Origin: Prorocentrum cordatum
Taxonomy: Eukaryota; Sar; Dinophyceae; Prorocentrales; Prorocentraceae
Reading direction: 5' to 3'
NCBI GenBank assembly: GCA_963575745.1
Contig: CAUYUJ010017646.1
Span: 2,501 to 66,500 of the forward strand
DNA: 64,000 nt
Shown here: positions 54,336 to 63,877 of the stretch, in pieces
How the letters are laid out: the number at the start of each line of letters is the position of its first letter
Position numbering within the stretch: the first letter of the stretch is position 1
Program-made: the position numbers and the translations under genes
The notes under the pieces: model-generated
The model's input: the letters and a program-made list of their open reading frames with translations, nothing else
Database searches by the model: none
Told to the model about the DNA's origin: nothing

Positions 54336-55015
54336 TGCGGACGCTGTGCCGTCGTCGTCGCGGTCGTCGTCCTCGTCCTCGTTCTCGTTGTCGACCTCGC
54401 CGTCGGCTTCGTCGTGGTTCGGGTTTCCAGGCCTGCCATCCTTCGGAGCCTTTCGTTGCTGCGGCAGCGGTCGGGGAGCTTATTTTAACTAGCCTCTTGC
54501 TCCTGATGTTCACAGCGTGTCCTCACATAACCCGTTGTTCGCATTGCGCGGCGAGCGAACTGGGTTCCACTCGGGCCTCTCATCTCAAGATCACCAGGTG
54601 GAGTTGTCGTCGTCGTCTTCCTCCTATTCTCCCGGCTGAGGGTCGCCTTCTTTTTCTGGCAGGCAGTTGTGGAGCCCGTGGAGGCTTCTTGAGAAGCGCT
54701 TGAATGCATGGGGCATACTTTGGGCCCCCTTGGGGCTCTTGGGGCCCGTTGTGGGTTCTTCGGGTCTTGGGGGTTCAGACGTCCTCGTCGTCGTCGTCGT
54801 CGTGGTCGTCGTTTCTTGTCGTCGTCCTCGTAGTCGTACTCGTACTCGTACCTCGTACTCGTACTCGTACTCGCCGTTATACTCGTCGTTGTACTCGTCG
54901 TCGTACTGGTCGTCGTACTCGTCATCGTGCTCGTCGTCGTATTTGTTGTCGTACTCGTCGTCGTACTCGTCGTCATACTTGTCCTCGTCGTCGTCGTGAT
55001 CCTTGTGCCCCGCAT
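54336..55015. repeat. (TCG)n patches and TACTCGTCG repeats
   Basis: TCG-rich runs lie at 54345-54415 and 54778-54820, followed by a (TCGTAC)(TCGTCG) array at 54820-55005. In between is unique sequence, including GGGGCTCTTGGGGCCC units near 54725-54770. Confidence 0.75.
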
Positions 55016-55124
55016 TCGTTCTTGAAGTGTGGTCCCACAGCGCGGGGGGACGGGGGCTGGCTGCCCGCGGACGCGTGGATCCTCCTGGGCCATGGTCCTA
55101 TCCGGTGCCTTGAGTAGAAAAGGG

Positions 55125-55610
55125 AGGAGGGGTACCGAGGAGGAGGAGGAAGAGGAGGAGGAGGAGGAGGGGCAGAAGGAGGAGGAGGAGGAGGAGGAGG
55201 AGGCGTTGATTTCCGGCTTTGATACTTCCAGGAGAAGGTGGAGGAGGAGGAGGAGGAGGAGGAGGAGAACAGGAGGAGGAGGAGGAGCAGAAGGGGGAGG
55301 AGGACGGGGAGGAGAAAAGGGAGGAAGGGCACCGAGGAGGAGGAGGAGGAGGAGGAGGAGGGGGAGGGGCAGGAGGAAGAGGAGGAGGAGGCGTTCATTT
55401 GCGGCTTTGATACTTCCAGGAGGAGGAGGAGAGGAGGAGGTGGAGGAGGAGGAGGAGGAGGAGGAGGAGGAGGAGGAAGAGGACGGGGAGGAGAAAAGGG
55501 AGGCAGGGTACCGAGGAGGAGGAGGAGGAGGAGGAGGAGGAGGAGTAGGAGGAGAGGCAGGAGGAGGAGGAGGAGGAGGACGAGGAGGAGGAGGAGGAGG
55601 AGGAGGCGCT
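55125..55610 (+). repeat. (GGA)n tract with a ~110-180 bp higher-order unit
   Basis: Three blocks of GGA repeats. The junctions carry GAGAAAAGGGAGG, then GGGTACCGAGGAGG or GGCACCGAGGAGG, and CGTTGATTTCCGGCTTTGATACTTCCAGG-like sequence (near 55204 and 55393). The open frame that continues into the next gene encodes poly-Glu here. Confidence 0.8.
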
Positions 55611-55961
55611 GCGCAGAGGGACGCGGCTGCGAGGAAGGACGAGAGAGCCTGCGTTGCGTGCGGGGTGGCGCAGCGGCGTGAATGCTTTTCGCAGTGGATG
55701 TGGGAGGGCGTGGCGGAGCGTCACCGCAAGTGCAAGCGCTGCATCGATGGCGCGAAGCTGCAGCGTGGAAAGTGGAAATGTGTGGAATGTAAGGGCGCTT
55801 TCGAGAGGGAGCACTACAGCACCTGGTTGGCCGGGCGAACGACGCAGAAGGCGGATGGAAAGCAGAGGTGCAACGGCTGCTGTGCTGGCCAAGAGCGCAA
55901 ACGGAAGGAAGTCGCTGAGAGGAGCCTCGCGTCGGTGACGAAAATACGTAAAGCTGGATAG
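55611..55961 (+). CDS. Small Stc1-like zinc-binding protein (C-terminal part)
   Basis: Frame 3 is open from 55029, but only the last ~117 codons after the GGA tract look like protein. They contain CVACGVAQRRECFS, then CKRCIDGAK, then CVECKGAFEREHYSTW, then CNGCCAGQ. These are two modules of paired CxxC with an FS/YS-x-W-type aromatic between them, as in Stc1-domain proteins. In fission yeast Stc1 links RNAi to chromatin modifiers; Stc1-like domains also occur in plant and protist proteins of unknown role. The start is uncertain, as no ATG lies in this segment and the frame upstream is a Glu/Gly tract. A tail of 20 basic residues ends at 55961. It could be a gene fragment. Confidence 0.45.
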   Translation, partial: AQRDAAARKDERACVACGVAQRRECFSQWMWEGVAERHRKCKRCIDGAKLQRGKWKCVECKGAFEREHYSTWLAGRTTQKADGKQRCNGCCAGQERKRKEVAERSLASVTKIRKAG

Positions 55962-55964
55962 CTG

Positions 55965-57726
55965 TCGCCAGGTGGGGGGCGGTGGGCGTTGGACGTTTTT
56001 GGGAGAGGATTCGTGGGGTGGAGGGTCCCAAAAACAGAGGCAATCTGGGGTGGGGATGTCGGGGCCAGGTGGTGGGCGGGGAGGGGAGCGTTGGGCGTTT
56101 TTGGGAGAGGAATCGTGGGGTGGGGGGTCCCAAGAACAGAGGCAATCTGCGGTGGGGATGTCGGGGCCAGGTGGGGGGCGGGGAGGGGGGCGTTGGGCGT
56201 TCTTGGGAGAGGAATCGTGGGGTGGGGGGTCCCAAGAACAGAGGCAATCTGGGGTGGGGATGTCGGGGCCAGGTGGGGGGCGGGGAGGGGGGCGTTGGAC
56301 GTGTTTGGGAGAGGAATCGTGGGGTGGGGGGTCCGAAGAACAGAGGCAATCTGGGGCGGGGATGTCGGGCAGGCGGGGGCGGGGAGTGGGGGTTTGGACG
56401 TTTTTGGGAGAGAATCGCGGTGGGTGGGTCCAAAGAAACAGATGCAATCTGGGGTAGGGATGTCGGGGAGGTGGGCGGCGGGAAGGGGGGAGGGCGTGGA
56501 GTTATTTGAGAGGAATCAGTGTGGGTGGGGGGTTCCAAGAAACAGAGGCAAATCGGGGGGGGATGGGCGGGCCAGGTGGGGGGAGGGGAGGGGGCGTTTG
56601 ACGTTTTTGGGACAGGAATGTGGGGGTGGGGGGGTCCCAAAAACAGAGGCAAATCTGGGGGCGGGGGTGTTTGGGGCCAGCGTGGGCGCGGGGAAAGGAG
56701 GCTTTGGGACGTTGTTGGGAAAGGAATCGGTGGGGGGGCGTCCACAGAACAGAGGCAATCTGCGGTGGGGATGTTCGGGGCCAGGGGGGGCGGTGAGGGG
56801 GGCGTTGGGCGTTTTTGGGAGAGGAATCGTGGGGTGGTGAGTCCCAAGAACAGAGGCAATCTGGGGTGGGGATGTCGGGGCCAGGTGGGGGGCGGGGAGG
56901 GGGGCGTTGGGCGTTTTTTGGGAGAGGAATCGTGGGGTGGGGGGCCCCAAGAAGAGAGGCAATCTGGGTTGGGGATGTCGGGGCCAGGTGGGGAGCGGTG
57001 AGGGGGGCGTTGTGCGTTTTATGGGAGAGGAATCGTGGGGTGGGGGGGTCCCAAGAACAGAGAACTGGGTGGGGGCGTCGGGGCTAGGTGGGCGGGCGGG
57101 AGAAGGGCGTGGACGTTTTGGGAGAAGAATAATGGGGTGGGGCGCCCCAGAATAGAGGAAATCTGGGGTGGGATGTCGGGCGAGGGGTGGGGGCGGGAGG
57201 CGGCATTGGACAATTTTGTGAGAGGAATCGGGGAACGTGGGAGGTGGGGGGTCGCAAAGAACAGAGGCAATTCTGGGGTGGGATTGCGGCGCCAGGTGGG
57301 GGGGTGGAGGGGCGTTGGGACGGTTTTTGGGACCGGAAGCGGGGGGTGGGGGGGCCCCAAGGAATAGAGGCACTCTGGTTTTGGGGATGTCGGGGCAGGT
57401 GGGGCGGGCGAGAGGGCCCTTGGACGTTTTTGGGAGAGGAATCGTGGAGTGGGGGGTCCCAAGAACAGAGGCAATCTGGGGTGGGGATGTCGGAGCCAGG
57501 TGGGGGGCGGGGACGGGAGCGTTGGACGTTTTTGGGAGAAGACTCGTGGGGTGGGGGGCCCGAAGAACAGAGGGAATCTGGGGTGGGGATTTCGGGGCCA
57601 GGTGGGGGGCGGGGAGAGGGCGTTGGACGTTTTTGGGAGAGGAATCGTGGGGTGGGGGGTCCCAAGAACAGAGGCAATCTGGGGTGGGGATGTCGGGGCC
57701 AGGTGGGGGGCGGGGAGGGGGGCGTT
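55965..57726 (+). repeat. G-rich 101 bp minisatellite, about 17 copies
   Basis: Units recur about every 101 bp; the box GTCCCAAGAACAGAGGCAAT is at 56027, 56128, 56229, 56330 and so on. Each unit is GGTGGGGGGCGGGGAGGGG, CGTTGGGCGTTTTTGGGAGA, GGAATCGTGGGGTGGGG, the box, then CTGGGGTGGGGATGTCGGG. Copies in the middle (56400-57400) are more diverged than those at the ends. Runs of four or more G occur several times per unit, so G-quadruplex formation is likely. It stops at 57726, directly at the leader of the retroelement. Confidence 0.9.
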
Positions 57727-57873
57727 GACTTTAAACGGAGAAGGTTAAAGGCGAGGTATAAATCGAGCATGTACCGTTGCCGTGCCTGGCTCAAGCCGGG
57801 CCCGGCCTGATATGTGACTGTGCCTCACTGAGGCGCACTACTTGCATCTGAGATCGGAAAACATCCTTTTCCA
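57727..57873 (+). promoter_or_regulatory. Leader of the Copia-type element
   Basis: 147 bp between the minisatellite and the first ATG of ORF1. It contains TATAAAT at 57757-57763, a sequence CCGTTGCCGTGCCTGGCTCAAG-like stretch at 57774-57795 that partly resembles the dinoflagellate spliced leader (see findings), and a small hairpin GTGCCTCA/TGAGGCGCAC near 57820-57839. No TG...CA long terminal repeat and no tRNA-complementary primer site were recognised, so the element may lack its 5' terminal repeat or the repeat may be very short. Confidence 0.35.
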
Positions 57874-59508
57874 TTGACGATGCCCATCCTACTCTTTACT
57901 CCAGATCCCATGCTTCGTCTCGCTCTCTTGCTCATGCGCTATGAGCCTAAGCCTGGGATATGGAAGCGCCTAAGGCGGACTGGATACCTAAGCTTACCAG
58001 CTTGTTTTCGACTTGGTAGCGGAGCTGGCTACACTCTCGTGTGGCTGGCTCTCGCTCTGATTCCTGTAATCCACGGCACAACTTGGAGGACTACTACTAC
58101 GGTGGAATACCATGTTGCGCCGGCTCTGCGAGGAGCGGAGCCAGTCCGCGATCGAGCTAGCGGGGTAACCCGCGAACTCGAGACGCTTTCTCCTACCTCA
58201 CTGCGCTACTACACTCCCGACTTCCACCAGATGCCAATCGGCAACTCGATCGAGAACGTGGTCACCCTGCGGGGCTACCCGCAGCGGGGCCACCTGCATC
58301 CCGTGCCTGTCAGGCGCCTCACGGCCACTACGCCAGAGCCTGACACACCACAGCCCAAACCAATCACCGAAGCCGAAATGCACATGCATTGGATCAAGAT
58401 AACTATCTTCGGCATTCTGTGGGTAATAATGGGATGTGCTGTGGGATACATGCGGCAGGGGATGGACGACACGCGTACTACTGGCCCTTCGTGGGACCCT
58501 GCCGGTACTACGCCTTTCCGCGAATGCGTTCGCGAAGTACATGCATGGTTAAACGTAACGAGTGGTAATATGACCCCACCACAACAAGCTGCAGCACTAC
58601 AACGAGGCCTTCAAGGTCTGGCTCGTCGTATCGCCATGCAGGTCCCCTCCCAGATTATCAATTACGGTGTAACTGTCAATGGACAGCCAACGGATGCAGT
58701 AACCTACATACTGTACTTACTGAGCACCAAATTTGAAAATCTGGAAGATGAGCGCCAGCTCAACTCTGGCACCGCCCTTATCGACTTCCGTGTCGAAAGG
58801 GGCGAGCGAATCGACTCAGTATTAGCTCGATTCGAGATGGCCCGTGACGAGGCTAACTCTGTTGGCTTTGTCATCCCCAACTTTCAGATCCTAACGCTGA
58901 TCCTCTTCAGAGCGTTAGGCGTTGGCGCGTCACGAGCCCGACACCTGCTTGAGCCCTTCAATCACCAGATGCCCCGAACACAAGCAGACTATGACAGGCT
59001 GCTAACCAGGATGAGGAACTACGGACATGTTGCCGAGCGCTCTCCTGGCAACATAGCGGGCATCTTCACAGGGCACCACTCACATGCAGGTGTCTACGCC
59101 ACGACTGCGGGGTCACCCGCAGGTCCTGGCGAGCCAAATCCCTGGGCTGACCCAGCCGATATGCCCAACGAGGCCACTGCCCTTCTAGGGCAGACCGGCC
59201 AGGCATCGGCAGAGGCAGCAGAGGCGAACGCCTGGTCGAACTACTCGCCAGGCGCCGCCTACACTGCAAGCCCGCCCTCGGGCACAACCCTCTGGGGCCA
59301 AGCGGAGTCATCCGCTCAATGGTCTCAGCCACCCTCACCGTTTGAATCTGGCACTGACACAGATACCTCATCTGACGATGAGCACAATGGAATAGTCTCT
59401 GCTGGTAATGACTATCCAGCGGATGACACTCACCTTTCTGAACAGCAAAGGGCGGAAGCCGCCTTATGGCTTATCGCAAATCAAAACGCCGTTGGAGGCG
59501 CTTTATGA
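57874..59508 (+). CDS. Retrotransposon Gag-like ORF1 with two membrane segments
   Basis: 544 codons starting at ATG 57874. The central part, from WDPAGTTPFRECVREVHAWL (residue ~208) through NFQILTLILFRALGVGASRARHLLEPFN to RMRNYGHV (~residue 390), has the helical layout and DxxxYILYLLSTKF / RxDSVLARFE landmarks of the Copia-type Gag I associate with dinoflagellate genomes. Unusually, two hydrophobic segments precede it: AGYTLVWLALALIPVIHG (residues ~50-67) and IKITIFGILWVIMGCAVGYM (~175-194). The C-terminus is Ser/Pro/Ala-rich with an acidic patch. No zinc knuckle is present; that lies at the start of ORF2. The last 43 nt overlap ORF2 in the -1 frame. It should form the particle that packages element RNA. 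Confidence 0.7.
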   Translation: MTMPILLFTPDPMLRLALLLMRYEPKPGIWKRLRRTGYLSLPACFRLGSGAGYTLVWLALALIPVIHGTTWRTTTTVEYHVAPALRGAEPVRDRASGVTRELETLSPTSLRYYTPDFHQMPIGNSIENVVTLRGYPQRGHLHPVPVRRLTATTPEPDTPQPKPITEAEMHMHWIKITIFGILWVIMGCAVGYMRQGMDDTRTTGPSWDPAGTTPFRECVREVHAWLNVTSGNMTPPQQAAALQRGLQGLARRIAMQVPSQIINYGVTVNGQPTDAVTYILYLLSTKFENLEDERQLNSGTALIDFRVERGERIDSVLARFEMARDEANSVGFVIPNFQILTLILFRALGVGASRARHLLEPFNHQMPRTQADYDRLLTRMRNYGHVAERSPGNIAGIFTGHHSHAGVYATTAGSPAGPGEPNPWADPADMPNEATALLGQTGQASAEAAEANAWSNYSPGAAYTASPPSGTTLWGQAESSAQWSQPPSPFESGTDTDTSSDDEHNGIVSAGNDYPADDTHLSEQQRAEAALWLIANQNAVGGAL

Positions 59509-62500
59509 AGAAACCAGTCAGAAAGGTGAGACGTGCAGTACGCCGACATTTCAAACAATTTGGAAAGGGTCGTGGTAAAGGGGGTCGCAGACGCCGTATG
59601 CATGGTAGGGGTATTACTGCTTTCCTCACGTCCTTAACTGATATAGTCTTTGAGGAAGTTCTTATCGGAGGCAAAGGTCGGGGTCACAGGCGGACCTCCG
59701 GTAAGGGAAAGGGGCGGAGGGGCAACCCTAGGGACGCTTCTGGTAATACTATGAAGTGTCATACATGCGGTAGCACAGAGCATTTGCGCGATCAATGCCC
59801 GAAGGGGAAAGGAAAGGGATCCGTACATTTGGCTCAAAACACTTTTATGGATGACATAGATTACATTGACTACGAGTTTTACGTCAATCCAGAAGCGGCT
59901 CCCGCTGCGGGCTCCTCCACGTACTACGTGATGGCCCGCTATGCTGAGGCAACTGTGGCCCTGGAAGACTACGCAGTGACCCTCTTCGACGAGTTCCACG
60001 GTTGGGACGAGGTCGATGAGATTGCGTACAATGCTTGGTTCGGTCTTCCAGCGGGGCCACCCGCCGGTGACGAGGTCTCCGAAGCCGAGACCGTCCCGGC
60101 AACAGAGGGAGAACTCACCGCCGCGCTGGCCCCACAAATGATTGGCATGCCTTTGCTGCCAAATCCGTCGGGGGCTGGTTCGGAGATGGGAGACGCCGAT
60201 GACGAAATGCGGGGCCATCCCGCGTATTCCGATTCCGAAGAATCCGAAGAAGATTACAACGACATGCTCCAAGAGCAGGTTTCAGAAGCAATTCGACTCT
60301 TGAGTGCGCCAGCACAGCAGCAGATGACGATGAACGAACTGCTGTCACACCCAGGAGTTGCCCGTCTACGTCCATACTTGGATTCGAACATGTCAGCATC
60401 TCAGATGCTCACAGCACTCCAAGCCCTAGCGGGGTCACCCGCCGAGGAGATGCTAGATACAACAGCGGGGCCACCCGCTTGGTCTATGGATGTATTCATG
60501 CAAGGTTGCGATCAAATGAACATTAACGACCTCTCGATGGAGCAGTTAAATGACATTGGATACTTCAGAAGCCCGTATCAAAACGTGTTCATGGCCCAGG
60601 GCAGCTCAGAGGACTCGGAGGACATGCGGTACGCCAAGAGGGACAGGCGACCGTCGCCTCCCCGAGACCCCGAGCATGACGATCAAAGGCCAGTGACACG
60701 TGGTAGTGCGTCGGCGGGGCCATCCCGCGGAAGTGCGTCAGCGGGGCCAGCCCGCGGAAGGAGCCGCTCTGCTCCTAGACGCCCTACGCACGACGAATCG
60801 GGCTACCCATACAGTACTGAGCACTCCGTTGGAGTATCTGCTCAGCAGGTGCCGGATTGGTACATCAGATGGTACCCCGGCTACTCCATGGAGACTCTTC
60901 GGCATTGGTATTCTAAGGAATACTGCACCAAAAGGGACGAGACTGGCGCAATAGTCCGTACCAAGGGCGGCAAAACCAAGACGCCAGAGGCCTGGGACAA
61001 AAGGGCGAAGAAGCAGGAGATCATCACTGACCGCAAAACGTACAGAAAACAAGTGTGTCAGTGTGAGCCCTTTAAAGGCCACATGCGCAGGTGTCCGATG
61101 GACCGCCCTTCCAGGAGCCCTCACCACGGAGAGACCCCGTGGAATTGGTCTCATGGAGACGACGCTGGCAATGTCCATGATCCAAACAAAGAGGTTCCTG
61201 GAGGGGGGAAGCGCATCACTGAGGCCGATCGCGTCCCTATGACCGAAGAAGTGGCCAACACCGTCAGGGAGAATTGGGCAAAGCTCCCCAATGACCACCG
61301 CCTCAAGGAGTGGAACCGCCGATTCCATAAGGAGGCGGGGTCACCCGCAGAATCCAGTGGGGAAGCGGGGTCACCCGCAGAACCCAGTGGGGAAGCGGGG
61401 TCACCCGCAGAATCCAGCAAGGAAGCGGGGTCACCCGCAGAAGCACCACCAGCCACTGGAACTGCGGAGGATGAATGGATAGATGTTGCCTCTGCCGCCG
61501 GCACTGACCGAACCGAACTAAATGAGGAATGGGCGGCAGAAGATGGCTCAGAGAATCCGTTCCCTGACGGAAGCGCCTGCTGGTACTACAGCTCTACGGC
61601 GCAGAAGTGGTTCTGCACGAGGGTACTCTACCGCCATGAGAATGGCAAATACAAGCTGGCCATAAAGGGTACTGCCGACATCGACCAGATGAGGCAGGTC
61701 ATCCATGACCATGGCCAGCCAGAAGGCCCTCCAAGAGACCCTCCTGGTCCACGACCAGGCAAGAGCAGCAGACCACCTCCAAGACCTAGAGCCGACTCCT
61801 CGTCGTCACCGACTCCTGCAAAAAGGCACTCGTCCAAGAGCCCCGAAGACACGCAGGGGCGGGCGAAGGTCAGAGCGATCGCCAAGACGGACGACCCTGA
61901 GCCGGCAGATCCTCCTGGTCCATCCGTGACAGAGAGGAAGAAGGTCTTTGCTGGACCATCGACCCCGATGCCTCCAGCGACCCAAGGCGATGTCAAGGAC
62001 GAAGTTCGTGACAAGCCTAAGGCAGCTTTTCGGGGTGACTGGACTCCAACTCTGCATCAGCCACGCCTTGCACCACGACCAGGTTCGGCACGAATGAAAG
62101 CACAGCCGAAGCCCGAAGCTGGGATGAGGTCGGTGCGGGCAGAAGCGGCCGCCAAGGCTAAGGAGGGCGAGGGCTCTGCGGGGCCACCCGCTAAAGCGGC
62201 GTCAGCCGTAACAGCGGGGACACCCGCAGAAGGCACTCTCTCCAGAGAAGAACGCTTCAGAGTCCTCAAAGAGTTTGGCGACCAACAGAAACTGACTGAT
62301 GATGCAGCTGCTGACAAAGGTCACCCGAACCCTGGCGCGGAGTCATCCGCAGGAGCTGCCTCACCAGCCGCAGGTTCTGGAGGGCCACCCGCTAAGGCGG
62401 CGCCAGCTGCATTAGCGGGGTCACCCGCCAAAGCGGCGCCAGCTGCATTAGCGGGGCCATCCGTTAAAGCGCCACCGGCGGCAGTACCAATAATGTCCGT

Positions 62501-63877
62501 TCTGAGGACCATTCCTGTGGAATGCACGTTGTATTGGCAGGGCATTGAAGACAAGGGCCCGAGGCAGCCCATCAACCCACGAGTTACTCCAGACGACACG
62601 GACCGATATGAAGTCATTAACTGTCCGGTTCGTCGTAATTTCAAGTGCCAGAATGACTGGGAGCGCGAACAACAGAAAGTGGGAAACATGCTGCGAGACA
62701 GGCCGCCACTACGTGTTGCGCAGCATAGAGAATCGCTCCTGAAGGTCATGCAACAGAACGGCATGGATCCGACCCTGCCGAGTAAGGAGCAGATGACCAA
62801 GGTATCGATTTGGTTTTCAACGGCTCTACGCCACAGTCCATACTATAAAGACAAACACAATCGATACTTCGAGAAGGTCAGCACTTTCGATCCGTACGAC
62901 GGCTGGGTTGTCATTGACGATCTGCTGACAAACTGGAAGGAAAATGATCAGTATAAGCACTATCGTGACATGCACGAGGTGCTGATCAAGGGCAGGCCCC
63001 ACACGTCATTCGTGTACTGGGTGCTGCTAAATTGCTGTGAGATAATTGACCATCACGGCATGCAGAAGGGCAGGCTCCAGATGAAGTGCGTTGATGATAG
63101 CCTGCTGCTGCCTCCCAGGTTTCGACCAACGGCACGCAGGCCACAGTGCTTCATCAGAGCTACGAATGGCCACAGCAGTCCAGGCGTCCACTGTCCCGAG
63201 TCGCTGTTCAAGCCGATCACAACATGGGCGAAAGAACCGGACGACCCGGTATATTTCATCCACGGGACAAAGTGGGAGTATGTCAAGAGCATCCTGGACA
63301 ATGGCCTTTCATGTCTCGCACAGGACAACCCGAAGAGGAAGGGGGGGCGCCAATTTGTGCATGGCTGCCCCTACCTCCCGGGCGACCCGAGGATACAATC
63401 GGGCATCCGTCCTGACTCGGAGGTGCTCATATTCTGCAGCATCAACAAAATGCTGTCCAGTGGCTTCTCCCTATGGAGATCAGCAAATGACATAGTCATG
63501 ACAAGGGGCCACGACGGACGTATACCGCCCGATCATATCATGCAGATCGTGAGCATTGCGAAGTATCGGGTCGGCGAAGCCTGGAGTAATCCGCTGTTTT
63601 ATGACAAGACGCGGAAGCGGGGCCAACCCGCAGACAGGATTCGCACTGATGACTACCTGCCACTTATAATGTGTGACAAAACTATAGGCTTAATGGAGGA
63701 TCACGCCATGTACCTCAAGGGCTGGACTAAGACGGACGGTCGTCCATTCAATTTGGTCATGACCGAGCAAGATGTTGCTCCACGACCGTTCGACACACAG
63801 ACAGTCCTCATGATGAATGCCCAGGAGGACGAGGCCATGCCTGAAGCGGGGCCACCCGCAGGTGCGGGCACACCCGC
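58160..63877 (+). repeat. Dispersed GCGGG-N4/5-CCCGC palindrome, about 20 copies within ORF1 and ORF2
   Basis: Consensus GCGGGGYCACCCGC. Copies start at 58160, 58269, 58284 (one mismatch), 59107, 60051, 60209, 60429, 60465, 60714, 60741, 61335, 61365, 61395, 61425, 62178, 62214, 62415, 63617, 63846 and 63864; weaker forms lie near 62383 and 62451. Each has a 5 bp G/C stem with a 4-5 base loop. Most are read as A-G-(S/P/T)-P-A, but 58160, 58269, 60209 and 63617 are read in other phases. I did not notice the motif elsewhere in the window. Confidence 0.85.

Noticed and set aside
59820-59837. CCGTACATTTGGCTCAA as a spliced-leader relic inside ORF2
   Set aside because: It needs three gaps to match the leader and lies within an intact coding frame (GSVHLAQ), where a relic is not expected. 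Probably chance.
59634-60272. Minus-strand 212-codon frame and others opposite ORF2
   Set aside because: Shadow frames of a GC-rich coding region; no domain, while the plus frame carries the zinc knuckle.
61331-61450. Collagen-like or antifreeze-like repeat protein
   Set aside because: The AGSPA repeats are explained by the in-frame palindrome and cover only four decapeptides in a longer disordered linker.
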